Source: Ctenosaura bakeri
Taxonomy: Eukaryota > Chordata > Lepidosauria > Squamata > Iguanidae
Length of the DNA stretch: 64,000 nucleotides
Direction: 5' to 3'
Assembly (NCBI GenBank): GCA_948474755.1
Contig: CAOLHI010000079.1
Span: 434,001-498,000 of the forward strand
Shown: in pieces, positions 56,182 through 64,000 of the stretch
Layout: each line of letters opens with the position of its first letter
How positions within the stretch are numbered: the stretch's first letter is position 1
The notes under the pieces: generated by a model
What the model saw: the letters and a program-made list of their open reading frames with translations, nothing else
Told to the model about the DNA's origin: nothing
Database searches by the model: none
Made by a program: the position numbers and the translations under genes

Positions 56182-56282
56182 GGTGTGTATGATGGCACAG
56201 ATGACCACTCGAAGAACCACAGTTACAGGTAAGCAACCTGTTCTTCTTCTTCGTGGTCTCTGTGCCTTCATACACTAGGAGA
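56182..56282 (-). repeat. DIRS copy 2, internal complementary region
   Basis: Plus strand: GTATGATGGCACAGATGACC to GGTAAGCAACCTGTTCTTCT copies the inverse of the element's right end, then CGTGGTCTCTGTGCCTTCAT to CTAGGAG copies its left end. The join of the two ends marks the circle junction template. Confidence 0.92.
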
Positions 56283-56317
56283 CTGTGTAGCTTACCGGTC
56301 GGACGGCGGGTCAGGTC

Positions 56318-57360
56318 CTACAGCACGGAAGCCAACACCTCACGTCCAAACCGGGTATCTCGGCGCGACCGGCAGTCGAGCCTGTAGTGGCGCACGAAGG
56401 TCGATGGTTGGGACCAGGTCGCCACACGGCAGAGTTCATGCAGGTCAACTCCTCGCAGGAGGGCCGCAGAAGTAGCCACCGCTCTGGTGGAGTGGGCTCG
56501 AAGCAGGACTGGCGGAGGCTTCCTCGCGAGCTCATACGCCAGTTGAATAGTCCGTACAACCCACTTGGAGAAGCGCTGGGTGGACACTTTGAGGCCCTTC
56601 CGACGTTGCCCATAGCAAACGAAGAGATGCGGCGTCTGTCGGAAGGAAGCAGTCCTGTCCATGTAGAAGGCCACGGCCCGACGCACGTCCAGGGAGTGGA
56701 GAGACCGCTCCAACGGTGTCGTCGGGTTCGGGAAGAAGGCAGGCAGGATGATGTCCTGGTTGAGATGGAAACTGGACACCACCTTAGGCAGGAACGAGAT
56801 GTCAGGTCTCAGGACCACCTTGTCTCTGTGGAAGACCGTGAAGGGCACATCGGATCGAAGAGCTGTGATCTCACCCGCTCGCCTCGCTGAGGTCACTGCT
56901 ACCAAGAAGGCAGTTTTCATGGTCAGGAGCCTATCATCCGAGGTCGCCATCGGCTCGAAGGGCGGCTTTGTCAGCTGCGAGAGCACCAGCGAGAGGGACC
57001 ACGGCGGTAGCGGCGGCGATACCGGCGGGTAGAGATGATGAAGTCCTTTCAGGAACCGCTTAACGGTATCGTTCCTGAAGAAGGCCGAGGCAGCCGAACG
57101 TGGCGGTTGGTATGCCACGATCGCGGAGAGATACACCTTCAGGGATGGAAACGCCAGCCCCTGTTGCCGGAGGTGCAGGAGGAAGTGCAGGACGGTAGAG
57201 AGCCCCGCAGGCGATACCGGCTCACTCCTCTCGTTAGCGAAGGTCAGGAAGCGTCGCCACTTGTATTGATAGTTGCGACGGGTGGATTCCTTCCTGGCCG
57301 CGACGAGGACGGCACCGAGCACGGGATCGTCTAGTGCGATATCCTCCAGGCATGGAGGGC
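56318..57360 (-). CDS. DIRS copy 2 tyrosine recombinase
   Basis: The frame is open far upstream (to 59158), but recombinase similarity starts near 57360 (LEDIALDDPVLGAVLVAARK), so this range marks the domain, about 347 residues. A SAM-like N-terminal DNA-binding part (STRRNYQYKWRRFLTFANE) is followed by the catalytic part: Arg in SARRAGEITAL, HSTR (HxxR; 56483-56494) and the nucleophile Tyr of FVRHYRLD (codon at 56384-56386), 21 residues before the end. It would cut and join the circular cDNA into the genome. Translation is probably reached by frameshift, reinitiation or a spliced RNA, since it overlaps RT-RNase H in another frame. Confidence 0.9.
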
Positions 57361-57387
57361 CAGGCGTGGCAGGTCCGGATGGAGGAC

Positions 57388-59244
57388 TCAGCCGCCGGAG
57401 TGCGAAAGCAGGTCCGGTGTCGGTGGCAACTGGAGCAGGTCGTCTCGTGCGGCTTGTAGCAGGGGTGCGAACCAATGTTGCCTCGGCCAGTACGGGGCTA
57501 CCAGGATCGCGTCGGCTCGGTCGGCGAGGATCTTCGATATCGTCCGGCCGAGCAGCGGGAACGGCGGGAACGCGTAGAGGAGTTCCCCGGTCCACGGAAA
57601 CTGGAAAGCGTCCCCGATGGAGGCACGATCGTGGCCCGCTCTGGAACAGAATCGGCGACACTTCGCGTTTTCCCTGGTCGCGAAGAGGTCGATCGATGGT
57701 TCGCCCCAGCGGTCCCGAATCAGTCTGAACGCCTCTCCGGAGAGAGACCATTCGTGATGGGATGAGGTGTCCCTGCTGAGGGCGTCTGCCGTGGTGTTCT
57801 CCTGCCCGGCCAGGTGAACTGCCACGGGATGCGTATGCAGGCGAATGCACCATTCCCACAAGTCGAGCGCAATGTTGAGCAGGGTTGTGGAGTGAGTCCC
57901 TCCTTGTCTGTTGATGTAACAGACGGCGGTGGTATTGTCCGTCAGAACCAGGACCGTCCGCCCCACTACGACGTGGCGGAACGCCCGTAGCGCTTTCAAG
58001 ACGGCGAGCAGCTCCAGCGCGTTGATATGGAGAGCGGTCTTGTCGTCGGTCCATCTGTCGCGGACTCTGAGATCGCCGCAGTGGGCACCCCATCCATACA
58101 GGGAGGCGTCGGTCGTTACCGTCACCTTCGGTGTCGGCTGTTGGAAAGGCATCCCTGACATGAGATTGCGTCGCGACTGCCACCATCGGAGGGATGAGCG
58201 GACGTCTCCCGGCAGCTGCAGTCGGAGAGTCTGTTCGTCTCGCAGGGGGTCGAATATGCGGACGAACCAGTGTTGAAGAGGTCTCGCTCTCAGCCTGGCG
58301 AGATATGTCACAGCGGTCGTCGCAGCCATGTAGCCCAAGAGCTGCTGGACGCTTCTCGCAGATAACGTCGGGGCCGTACGCGCGTGAGCGGCGGCCCGGA
58401 TCAGGGTTTGGGCTCGAGACTCTGGTAGGTACGCCCTGGCGGAGGTTGAGTCGAGCATCGCCCCGATGAAGTCCAAGATCCTCGCCGGCTCGAGGTGGGA
58501 CTTCTTCGGATTCACCCGGAGACCAAGGCGGGTCAGGAGTGACAACGTCATGTGGACGTCGTGGTAAAGTCTCTGTTTGCAGGACGCCACCAACAGCCAA
58601 TCGTCGAGGTAAGGGAGGACAGAAGCACCCTTCGTCCGCAGGAAGGATACCACCGGGGCCATGCACTTGGTGAAGACCCTTGGGGCAGTCGAGAGTCCGA
58701 ACGGTAGCACCTTGTACTGGTAACAGGTGTCGTCGACTGCGAAGCGGAGGTACCGTCTGTGCTGCGGGCGAATGGCGATATGGAAGTATGCGTCTCGGAG
58801 ATCGATGGAGGCGAACCAGTCCCCTCGATGTAGGAAGGGCAGGATCGACGGTATCGTGACCATCTTGAACCTTTTGGGGCGGATGTAGTAGTTCACCCCT
58901 CTGAGGTCCAGGATCGGCCGGAGGGTACCGTCGGCTTTCGGTACCGTGAAGTACCTGGAGAAGAAGCCGGTGGTCTTGGCCTCTTGCGGGAGCTGCTCGA
59001 TCGCCCCTTTCTGGAGGAGGGATTGGATCTCTTCCAGGAGGGCCGGACTCGACGGCGTGGAATAGTAAACGCCTCGAGGAGGAATATCGAGAAACTCGAT
59101 GGCGTAGCCAAGACGGACGATGGAAAGCACCCAAGAGTCCGTAGTGACACACTGCCACTCCGCGAGATGTCGAGCAAGAGTCGGTCGGTCTCCGAGCGCT
59201 GATGGTAGGCTGAAGAGTGGGTATTGGTAGGTCCTGCCAGGCAC
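57388..59244 (-). CDS. DIRS copy 2 reverse transcriptase - RNase H
   Basis: 618 codons. RT: FFSRYFTVPKADGTLRPILD, catalytic D148 and D151 in SIDLRDAYFHI, FGLSTAPRVFTKCM, and active site Y212-L-D-D in PYLDDWLLVA. RNase H: D in TTDASLYGWG, E in HINALELLAV, D in LVLTDNTTAVCYINRQGG, and D in ENTTADALSRD. A conserved DIRS C-terminal block (DLFATRENAKCRRFCSRAG, then AYPP-like AFPPFPLL and APYWPRQHWF) follows. I did not recognise a methyltransferase motif. The listed start (GTG) lies right after the gag TGA, so expression by frameshift or reinitiation is likely. Confidence 0.92.
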   Translation of the reverse strand: MPGRTYQYPLFSLPSALGDRPTLARHLAEWQCVTTDSWVLSIVRLGYAIEFLDIPPRGVYYSTPSSPALLEEIQSLLQKGAIEQLPQEAKTTGFFSRYFTVPKADGTLRPILDLRGVNYYIRPKRFKMVTIPSILPFLHRGDWFASIDLRDAYFHIAIRPQHRRYLRFAVDDTCYQYKVLPFGLSTAPRVFTKCMAPVVSFLRTKGASVLPYLDDWLLVASCKQRLYHDVHMTLSLLTRLGLRVNPKKSHLEPARILDFIGAMLDSTSARAYLPESRAQTLIRAAAHARTAPTLSARSVQQLLGYMAATTAVTYLARLRARPLQHWFVRIFDPLRDEQTLRLQLPGDVRSSLRWWQSRRNLMSGMPFQQPTPKVTVTTDASLYGWGAHCGDLRVRDRWTDDKTALHINALELLAVLKALRAFRHVVVGRTVLVLTDNTTAVCYINRQGGTHSTTLLNIALDLWEWCIRLHTHPVAVHLAGQENTTADALSRDTSSHHEWSLSGEAFRLIRDRWGEPSIDLFATRENAKCRRFCSRAGHDRASIGDAFQFPWTGELLYAFPPFPLLGRTISKILADRADAILVAPYWPRQHWFAPLLQAARDDLLQLPPTPDLLSHSGG

Positions 59245-59245
59245 G

Positions 59246-61699
59246 TCAAAACCGAGACTTTGTCTCGGAGGAGGACTTCTTGGACGAAGCCGGGCGTCGC
59301 CTAATCGTGCGTCTGGCCGATGAGCCGGAGGACGGTCTCGACTGTCCAGACTGGGCCGAACGCTGGAACGACGAGGTGGAAGATCGTCGCCAGGATGGGC
59401 GGAAGGTGGAGGTCCTGCGGGCTTGCGTGGCCGGCTGTAGCCCGATCTTCTTGGCGGTCAGCCTCGCCTTAACTAGATTGTCCAAAGCTTCGTCTGTGGA
59501 CGAATTGAATAGGCCCTCACCGTCGAAGGGGAGATCTTCAATCCTCCTTCTGGTGTCCTCCTGGATGTCGGCCGGTCGCAGCCAAGCATGGCGGCGCAGG
59601 CCGACGGATCCCGCCATGACCCGGGAGGCAATCTCCACTGCGTGCCTGGAGGAGGCCATCTGCTGCCGAGCGATGGAGATGGCCTCGTTGAAGATCACGG
59701 AGGACGCTTGGCGGATGTCCTCCGGTACCGCCTCCATCGCCGGTTGCAGGCGATCGAGCACCTTTTTCAGGTATGCCGCAAGGCAAGCCTGAGTGTTGGA
59801 CAGCCTAATCTGCAAGGAGGCGGCGGAATAGAACCTTCTTGCATAGGCGTCCAACTTCCTGCCCTCTTTGTCCGGCGGGGTGGTGTGTTGCCTGCCGGAG
59901 CCTTTCGTCTGTGCCGACTCGACCACCACAGAGTTCGGTGCAGGGTGATTAAAGAGATAACCGGCGTTATCCTTCTGCACCCTGTAGAGGTGTTCCAACC
60001 GCTGCGGTATCGGCTGAGCCGAGGCCGGCCTATCCCAGGCGGCCTTCACCAGTCTGGATACCCGGGGCAGGAGAGGCAGCGGGGCCGTGGAAGGTCGCTT
60101 CTCCTCGAAGACGGAGAAGGCTGGATCGTCGTCCTCCGGCTCCGCATCGGCGATCTTAAGGCCAAGGGTAGTAGCCAGGCGGAGCAGCATCGCAGAGAAC
60201 TGGTGGACGTCCTCTGGAGCAGAATCTGGGATCGGGTCCCCGAATCCCAGCGGAGGAGACTCCTGGGAGGCCGCCTCAGACACCTCTGATTCCGCACTCG
60301 AGTCGTACGACTCTGAGGTCGGTGAGTCCTCTCGCCGCTCGCTTTCCGGCTCCTTCACAGTCGCCACAGGTGTTGCCTTCCTAGGCTTCTCTGCAGCCGG
60401 GGCGGTGGTAGCAGCAGCGTCCCGCTTGGGCTGGCTGACTACCGACTTCACCTTCTTAGTGGTGACAGGGGTAGTCTGGCAGGCTGACGTCGTCGTAGCC
60501 CGCTCAGTCACCACCGACTCCGTAGGGCGCGTCGCCGTTGCCGTGACCCTAGGAGGTGGCGATATCGCCCGATACCGAGGTGAAGGCTCCCTCGCCCTAT
60601 GATATCGAGGAGAGGGAGAGCGGCTGAAGGAGCGGCGGTCCGACGGAGATCGGCTTCGGCGTCGATGGTACCGAGCCTCGTCCCCTCTAGGCGAGCGCGA
60701 TTCGCGCTGTCGACGAGGTGACCGGGACCTCCGGAAGGTCTCCCAGCGACTCGGGCCACGATGGTACCGATCCCGGTACGATGGCGAATGTGACCGATAA
60801 GAGGCCGGGCGCTCTCTCCATTCAGATTCCCTCGCGTACCTGGCCACGTAGGACGCCGAGGTGTATCTGGAGGCAGACGAGCGAGGTTGTTCCTCTCTTG
60901 TCTCCCTAGGAGGCGGCGAGGCCACCGGACACTTGGAAGAGCGGGACCGGGACCGGAAGGAGGTCGAAGGCCGCTCCGGAGAAGCAGAGGGCTCTCTCTG
61001 CTGCAGGTCGGCCGACCTGCGACGGCTAGGAGGGCGGTGGCGCTCCTCCACCAGGGTTGGAGGGTCTGCCACAGGCGAGTCCGGGCGCTGTTGGGGAACG
61101 TCCTCGATCTCATCCTCCGAGAGATCGACGGACTCGCCTCGCCCTTTGGAAGGCTGCTGAGTAGGAGGAGGAGTAGGAGGTTGAACGTCCCCAGCCGGGG
61201 AGCGCTTCTTCTCCTTCTTCTTCTTCTTCTTCTCCTTCTCCTTGCCCTTGCCTCCGTCCGGAGCAGGGCGCTTTTTAGCAGGCGTCTCCGTAAGGGGAGC
61301 CTCAGCCTTCCTCGCCGTCGAGGATCCTTTCGCTGACTTGGCAGCCGCCGACAGCTTCGGGATCCTCGGTAACGCCGAGATCGGCGTTTTCGCCGGTACC
61401 GAGCCCGATACCGACGAGGTGGACGGAACGGCAGCCGCCGATACCGTCGATGGCGTGGTCGTCTTCTTGTCGGCCATCTTGGAAGTGGAGGTCTCGTCTA
61501 TCGCCCGCAGAGACTGTTCCCAACAATAAGACTTGAGTCTCGCGGACCGGTTGCGGAGAGTTTGGGGAGTAAAATCCCGGCAAATTGGGCAAGTCCGGAT
61601 GTTGTGGGACTCACCCAGACAGAAGAGACACTCCTTGTGGCTGTCGTTGAGGGCAACCTTGCGCCCGCAGGACACGCACTTCTTAAAGAGCGCGGACAT
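59246..61699 (-). CDS. DIRS copy 2 Gag-like protein
   Basis: 817 codons from the ATG at 61697-61699. The frame is open further upstream into the terminal repeat (61951), but this ATG directly precedes the conserved finger and is shared with copy 1. Order: three CxxC pairs (C8/C11, C24/C27, C37/C40, with H21 and H32), a Ser/Thr/Ala-rich linker, a Lys/Glu tract (EKEKKKKKKEKKR), a long Arg/Ser-rich segment (SRSPRRQRESRSPRG, RSRSPSDRRSFSRSPSP), a Pro/Glu/Ser-rich acidic part, then a folded C-terminal half that is probably the capsid-like domain. Vertebrate DIRS gag is the source of the LAP2-alpha-specific exon in mammals. Ends SSSETKSRF and TGA. Confidence 0.88.
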   Translation of the reverse strand: MSALFKKCVSCGRKVALNDSHKECLFCLGESHNIRTCPICRDFTPQTLRNRSARLKSYCWEQSLRAIDETSTSKMADKKTTTPSTVSAAAVPSTSSVSGSVPAKTPISALPRIPKLSAAAKSAKGSSTARKAEAPLTETPAKKRPAPDGGKGKEKEKKKKKKEKKRSPAGDVQPPTPPPTQQPSKGRGESVDLSEDEIEDVPQQRPDSPVADPPTLVEERHRPPSRRRSADLQQREPSASPERPSTSFRSRSRSSKCPVASPPPRETREEQPRSSASRYTSASYVARYARESEWRERPASYRSHSPSYRDRYHRGPSRWETFRRSRSPRRQRESRSPRGDEARYHRRRSRSPSDRRSFSRSPSPRYHRAREPSPRYRAISPPPRVTATATRPTESVVTERATTTSACQTTPVTTKKVKSVVSQPKRDAAATTAPAAEKPRKATPVATVKEPESERREDSPTSESYDSSAESEVSEAASQESPPLGFGDPIPDSAPEDVHQFSAMLLRLATTLGLKIADAEPEDDDPAFSVFEEKRPSTAPLPLLPRVSRLVKAAWDRPASAQPIPQRLEHLYRVQKDNAGYLFNHPAPNSVVVESAQTKGSGRQHTTPPDKEGRKLDAYARRFYSAASLQIRLSNTQACLAAYLKKVLDRLQPAMEAVPEDIRQASSVIFNEAISIARQQMASSRHAVEIASRVMAGSVGLRRHAWLRPADIQEDTRRRIEDLPFDGEGLFNSSTDEALDNLVKARLTAKKIGLQPATQARRTSTFRPSWRRSSTSSFQRSAQSGQSRPSSGSSARRTIRRRPASSKKSSSETKSRF

Positions 61700-61868
61700 A
61701 AGACGAAGAACGCCAAACAGCGAAAATCCGAAAAGACCAAAGCCGAAGGGGAAGTCCGAAAGAGAGGTCAGAGACAGTCCAAAATCCGTAAAACCGTGAA
61801 AACAGTAAGCCAAGCACAAAAGTGAGAGGAACAAACTAAAGAACCTTCCGTACGCGACGGCGGACGAG

Positions 61869-62006
61869 AAAGAACTGAGGAGAGACCGTTGCTCGGCAGG
61901 AGGAGCATGCGCAGTACCGGCGTGCGGGAGGGGTTCCCGCCAAGCGAACAAGCTCTAGAAGTTTCCGAACGCTACCGCGCAGGCGCTAAAGCTCCTAGTG
62001 TATGAA
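61869..62006 (-). repeat. DIRS copy 2, left inverted terminal repeat
   Basis: Inverse of 55998-56139; plus-strand text AGAACTGAGGAGAGACCGTT to CTCCTAGTGTATGAAGGCAC. The unique left end (CAGAGACCACGAAGAAGAA on plus) runs to 62029. Confidence 0.9.
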
Positions 62007-62029
62007 GGCACAGAGACCACGAAGAAGAA

Positions 62030-62118
62030 CTTGGGTTTATCATGTATTCTCAGCCCCAAAAAAGCCTGTGATAGGTTCACCATGGTGTTGCCATAAGTCA
62101 GAAACAACTTGAAGGCAC

Positions 62119-62149
<31 letters not shown>

Positions 62150-62158
62150 CCACCACCA
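62030..62158 (+). mobile_element. Sauria-type SINE, 3' half (split by DIRS copy 2)
   Basis: Resumes as CTTGGGTTTATCATGTATTC and ends in the BovB-like tail AGAAACAACTTGAAGGCACA and CAACAACAAC repeats. Together with 55848-55942 it makes one SINE. Confidence 0.8.
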
Positions 62159-62676
62159 CCTCAGCAAGTTACTTTCCATATTTTTGAAGTAAGCTGTTTG
62201 GTGCCAGGAGTAAGCTAAGGAAGCTTTTAAGAAAGGTCCTGTAATAGAATCTAAATTGACCTCAAGCTTTTAAAAAAATTGCACCCAAAGCACAAGCAGT
62301 ATCCTTTTCGTGTGATAAGTCAACAGTGTAAAATGTGTTTGTATAAAAATGGAACCTCTTTTAACCTGTCTTTTTAGTATTAATAATTTGAAACAGAGTG
62401 AGGATTTTGCTTGATTCTTGTGGTTGTCAGTTTTAGTTTCTGTTTTCTGTGTTCCAGTTGCATATGTTACACATTTTAGAATGTTCTAAGGTATTCTAAA
62501 ATTATGACTTGACTTAATGTTTGGAGGGTTTTCAATGTTTGACTTTGTGAATTTCCTTGGTCTCTAATGTTCAGCAATATTCAGTCTAGAATATGCATTC
62601 TAATAAAAATGGTAATGTCAGAAAATAGATACTCTGTCCAAAATTACAACATGATCTGTGCAATTTCATATTTCAG
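62159..62676 (+). other. Intron 24, last part
   Basis: AT-rich; no repeat or exon recognised. Confidence 0.4.
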
Positions 62677-62886
62677 GGACACTTGCTAGAGGAGGCAGAA
62701 CATAAGCTGAATCAAGAAGTCTCCAGACAGCAGCAGCTAGATCTGATTAAGACAGAAAACTTGGAGAAGATGCTGGAAAACCTTGGAGAGAGAGAACTGA
62801 GACTGCAGTGCTTGACAGAAGAAATGGAGAAATCCACTAAGATACAACAGCTTGAGGAAAGAAAGGTTAAGAAAGAAATTCAGCAA
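62677..62886 (+). CDS. CCDC162: Host exon 25
   Basis: ATATTTCAG acceptor and CAA|GTAAGC donor. Exactly 70 codons, very Glu/Leu/Lys/Gln-rich coiled coil; local residues 1022-1091. Confidence 0.82.
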
Positions 62887-62957
62887 GTAAGCTTAGAAAT
62901 GCATCTTTTAAGTACCTTGTGCCAATGAAGGCATACACCTCAGTGTGTGTACCATGA

Positions 62958-63085
62958 TTTTATATGATGATACCAAGTGCCACCCACTGGGTAACCTAGG
63001 GCGCATCACATACTCTCAGCCCCAGAAAACCCCATGGTAGGTTTGCCTTAGGGTCGCAATGACCTGAAGGCAGAGAACAACTTTT
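62958..63085 (+). mobile_element. Sauria-type SINE, 5'-truncated
   Basis: CCCACTGGGTAACCTAGGGC, then TACTCTCAGCCCCAGAAAAC and the end TCGCAATGACCTGAAGGCAG with GAACAAC. Lacks the tRNA-like head. Confidence 0.68.
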
Positions 63086-63241
63086 TCCTAAGAAGGGATT
63101 CAAGGCAACATTTACAGCAGCATTGACAACAGATTTATGGTGCTTACACATACATAAATCCTATTTAGGATCCTGGTAATTAATTCACAGGTAATAAGGC
63201 TTTAAATTATGTTGTTCATTAAGAAATTGGTATCTTTTTAG

Positions 63242-63362
63242 ATAAGAAGTCAGCTGACACAGGAACGCAATTTAAAACTGAATGCTTTCCAACGGGTAGA
63301 TGAGTTGCAGTCTCAGCTTTATGACTTGGAAGCTACGACATCCCAGAGAAATTCGCCTGCAG
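63242..63362 (+). CDS. CCDC162: Host exon 26
   Basis: TCTTTTTAG acceptor and GCAG|GTATGA donor. Encodes the last helix (FQRVDELQSQLYDLEA) and a polar tail TTSQRNSPA; local residues 1092-1131. Leaves one base. Confidence 0.8.
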
Positions 63363-63618
63363 GTATGATTGTAATTTGAATTCTCTCTGGCTGAAACTCT
63401 GTGTGATACGTTGTTGCATGGATGTCTGACATGGGAAGGAAATGTCAAAAGCAGCCCCAGTCTTGGGGCAGGATGGATTGAGGATCGGGCATACAATTAC
63501 AATATCTATGATAGCTCAAGCTATAGAGAGTGTTAAGAGTCTTAAAATGTGGAAGACCCTGACCTCATGGTTATCCTCAGTTTTGCTAACAATAAAACCT
63601 TTCCTTTCTCTGTTTAGA

Positions 63619-63644
63619 TGTGCTCGGTTTAGGAACAGTTTAGA
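63619..63644 (+). CDS. CCDC162: Host terminal coding exon 27
   Basis: TCTCTGTTTAG acceptor. With the one base carried from exon 26 it encodes DVLGLGTV and a TAG stop at 63642-63644. The strong pyrimidine tract and matching phase support it, but the coding part is only 26 bp. Confidence 0.62.
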
Positions 63645-64000
63645 TGCACACAGAAAACAGCTATTTAATTGCTTTCTCCTGGAGCAATATTGCAAAGAAC
63701 TTGGGAGAAGATACTGGACCTTCTTAATTCCACCTTTAAAGGGAGGGAGGTAGAGGAACAAATCACTTCTTTTTTGAAAACTCCAGTCCAGAGAGTCCAA
63801 TTCTAAGGGACAATTTTAATAGCAGTTGTTCAAGTAAAACATGTCTTGCAAATGGGAGAGCTGCATGTAGCCTGTGAAAGTGTCACAACTGCTGTTGAAC
63901 AGATTCATGTTTTAGCTGTACACACACCTACTGCAGCAGGTTTTGACCCATACTGCTGGGAGCTTCTTTTGAGCTTTCCCCAGCTATTGCTTGAAGCATA
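63645..64000 (+). other. Probable 3' UTR, continuing past the window
   Basis: Follows the TAG stop of exon 27. I see no AATAAA or ATTAAA before the window ends; the only nearby AATAAA (about 63590) lies upstream of the exon. The cleavage site should be outside the window. Confidence 0.45.

Larger units (their letters stand above)
55943..62029 (-). mobile_element. DIRS retrotransposon copy 2 (antisense, structurally complete)
   Basis: 6,087 bp on the minus strand. Both inverted terminal repeats, the internal complementary region and long frames for Gag (59246-61699), RT-RNase H (57388-59244) and tyrosine recombinase (from 56318) are kept without premature stops. It has the DIRS1-type layout known from vertebrates, with no LTR, integrase or protease. 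It is inserted in a SINE without a target-site duplication, as recombinase-mediated integration of a circle predicts. It is close in sequence to copy 1. Whether it is active cannot be told from sequence, but every expected catalytic residue I looked for is present. Confidence 0.95.
1..63644 (+). other. CCDC162: Host gene locus: CCDC162-like coiled-coil protein, C-terminal half (27 exons)
   Basis: Twenty-seven plus-strand exons bounded by AG acceptors and GT donors join in one frame (1139 codons and a stop; the 5' part lies before base 1). Residue numbers in the exon entries are local, counted from base 1. Local residues 1-750 look globular with conserved aromatic-rich blocks; residues about 790-1130 are heptad-rich and charged, typical of a long coiled coil. 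No signal peptide, membrane segment or enzyme motif was seen. Length and character fit the C-terminal half of CCDC162, a poorly characterised vertebrate protein annotated as a pseudogene in human. The name is from recognition of segments such as the exon 18-24 region, not from a search. The gene is interrupted only by intronic repeats, and no exon has an internal stop, so it looks functional. Molecular role unknown. Confidence 0.62.

Noticed and set aside
57388..57800. Methyltransferase domain of DIRS
   Set aside because: The C-terminal block after RNase H is conserved in style but I could not find a convincing DPP(Y/F)-type methyltransferase motif.
56318..59158. 946-codon frame taken as one protein
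   Set aside because: Only the last third or so has tyrosine-recombinase motifs. The upstream part overlaps RT-RNase H out of frame and reads as low-complexity Arg/Pro sequence.
59588..61336. Several 100-230-codon plus-strand frames inside DIRS copy 2
   Set aside because: They lie opposite Gag and are GC-driven shadows with no domain.

Overview
The window is vertebrate nuclear DNA, almost certainly from a squamate reptile. It has short GT-AG exons in AT-rich introns and a dense squamate-type repeat load: tRNA-derived SINEs with a BovB-like CAACAAC tail, 5S-rRNA-derived SINEs, CR1 3' ends, an L1, DIRS retrotransposons, solo LTRs and many hAT-like or palindromic MITEs. Nothing bacterial or viral-genomic is present. 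The species was inferred from repeat types only. || Host gene. One plus-strand gene crosses the whole window. I can chain 27 coding exons, from an exon already open at base 1 to a stop codon at 63642-63644. All splice phases agree: 3420 coding bases give 1139 codons plus stop. The C-terminal third is a long coiled coil. The protein looks like the C-terminal half of coiled-coil domain-containing protein 162 (CCDC162; its human counterpart is annotated as the pseudogene CCDC162P). That name rests on family memory, not a search. || Layout. 1-7561: exons 1-4, with a minus-strand solo LTR, a pogo-like MITE, a CR1 3' end and hAT-like MITEs in the introns. 7562-21182: the 13.6-kb intron 4, holding a 5'-truncated L1 with a 15-bp target-site duplication and DIRS copy 1 (sense, about 6.0 kb, damaged). 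21183-53976: exons 5-24, with introns peppered by palindromic MITEs, SINEs, a CR1 end and a second, unrelated solo LTR. 53977-62676: intron 24, holding another solo LTR of the first family and DIRS copy 2 (antisense, about 6.1 kb, structurally complete, long open frames). 62677-64000: exons 25-27 and the start of the 3' UTR. || How the parts relate. The mobile elements all lie in introns and leave the reading frame intact. The most notable system is the inverted pair of DIRS tyrosine-recombinase retrotransposons inside one transcription unit. Copy 2 keeps Gag, RT-RNase H and tyrosine-recombinase frames, inverted terminal repeats and the internal complementary region. Because the copies are inverted, the pre-mRNA should carry a very long self-complementary pair, and the 35 kb between them (exons 5-24) could be flipped by recombination.
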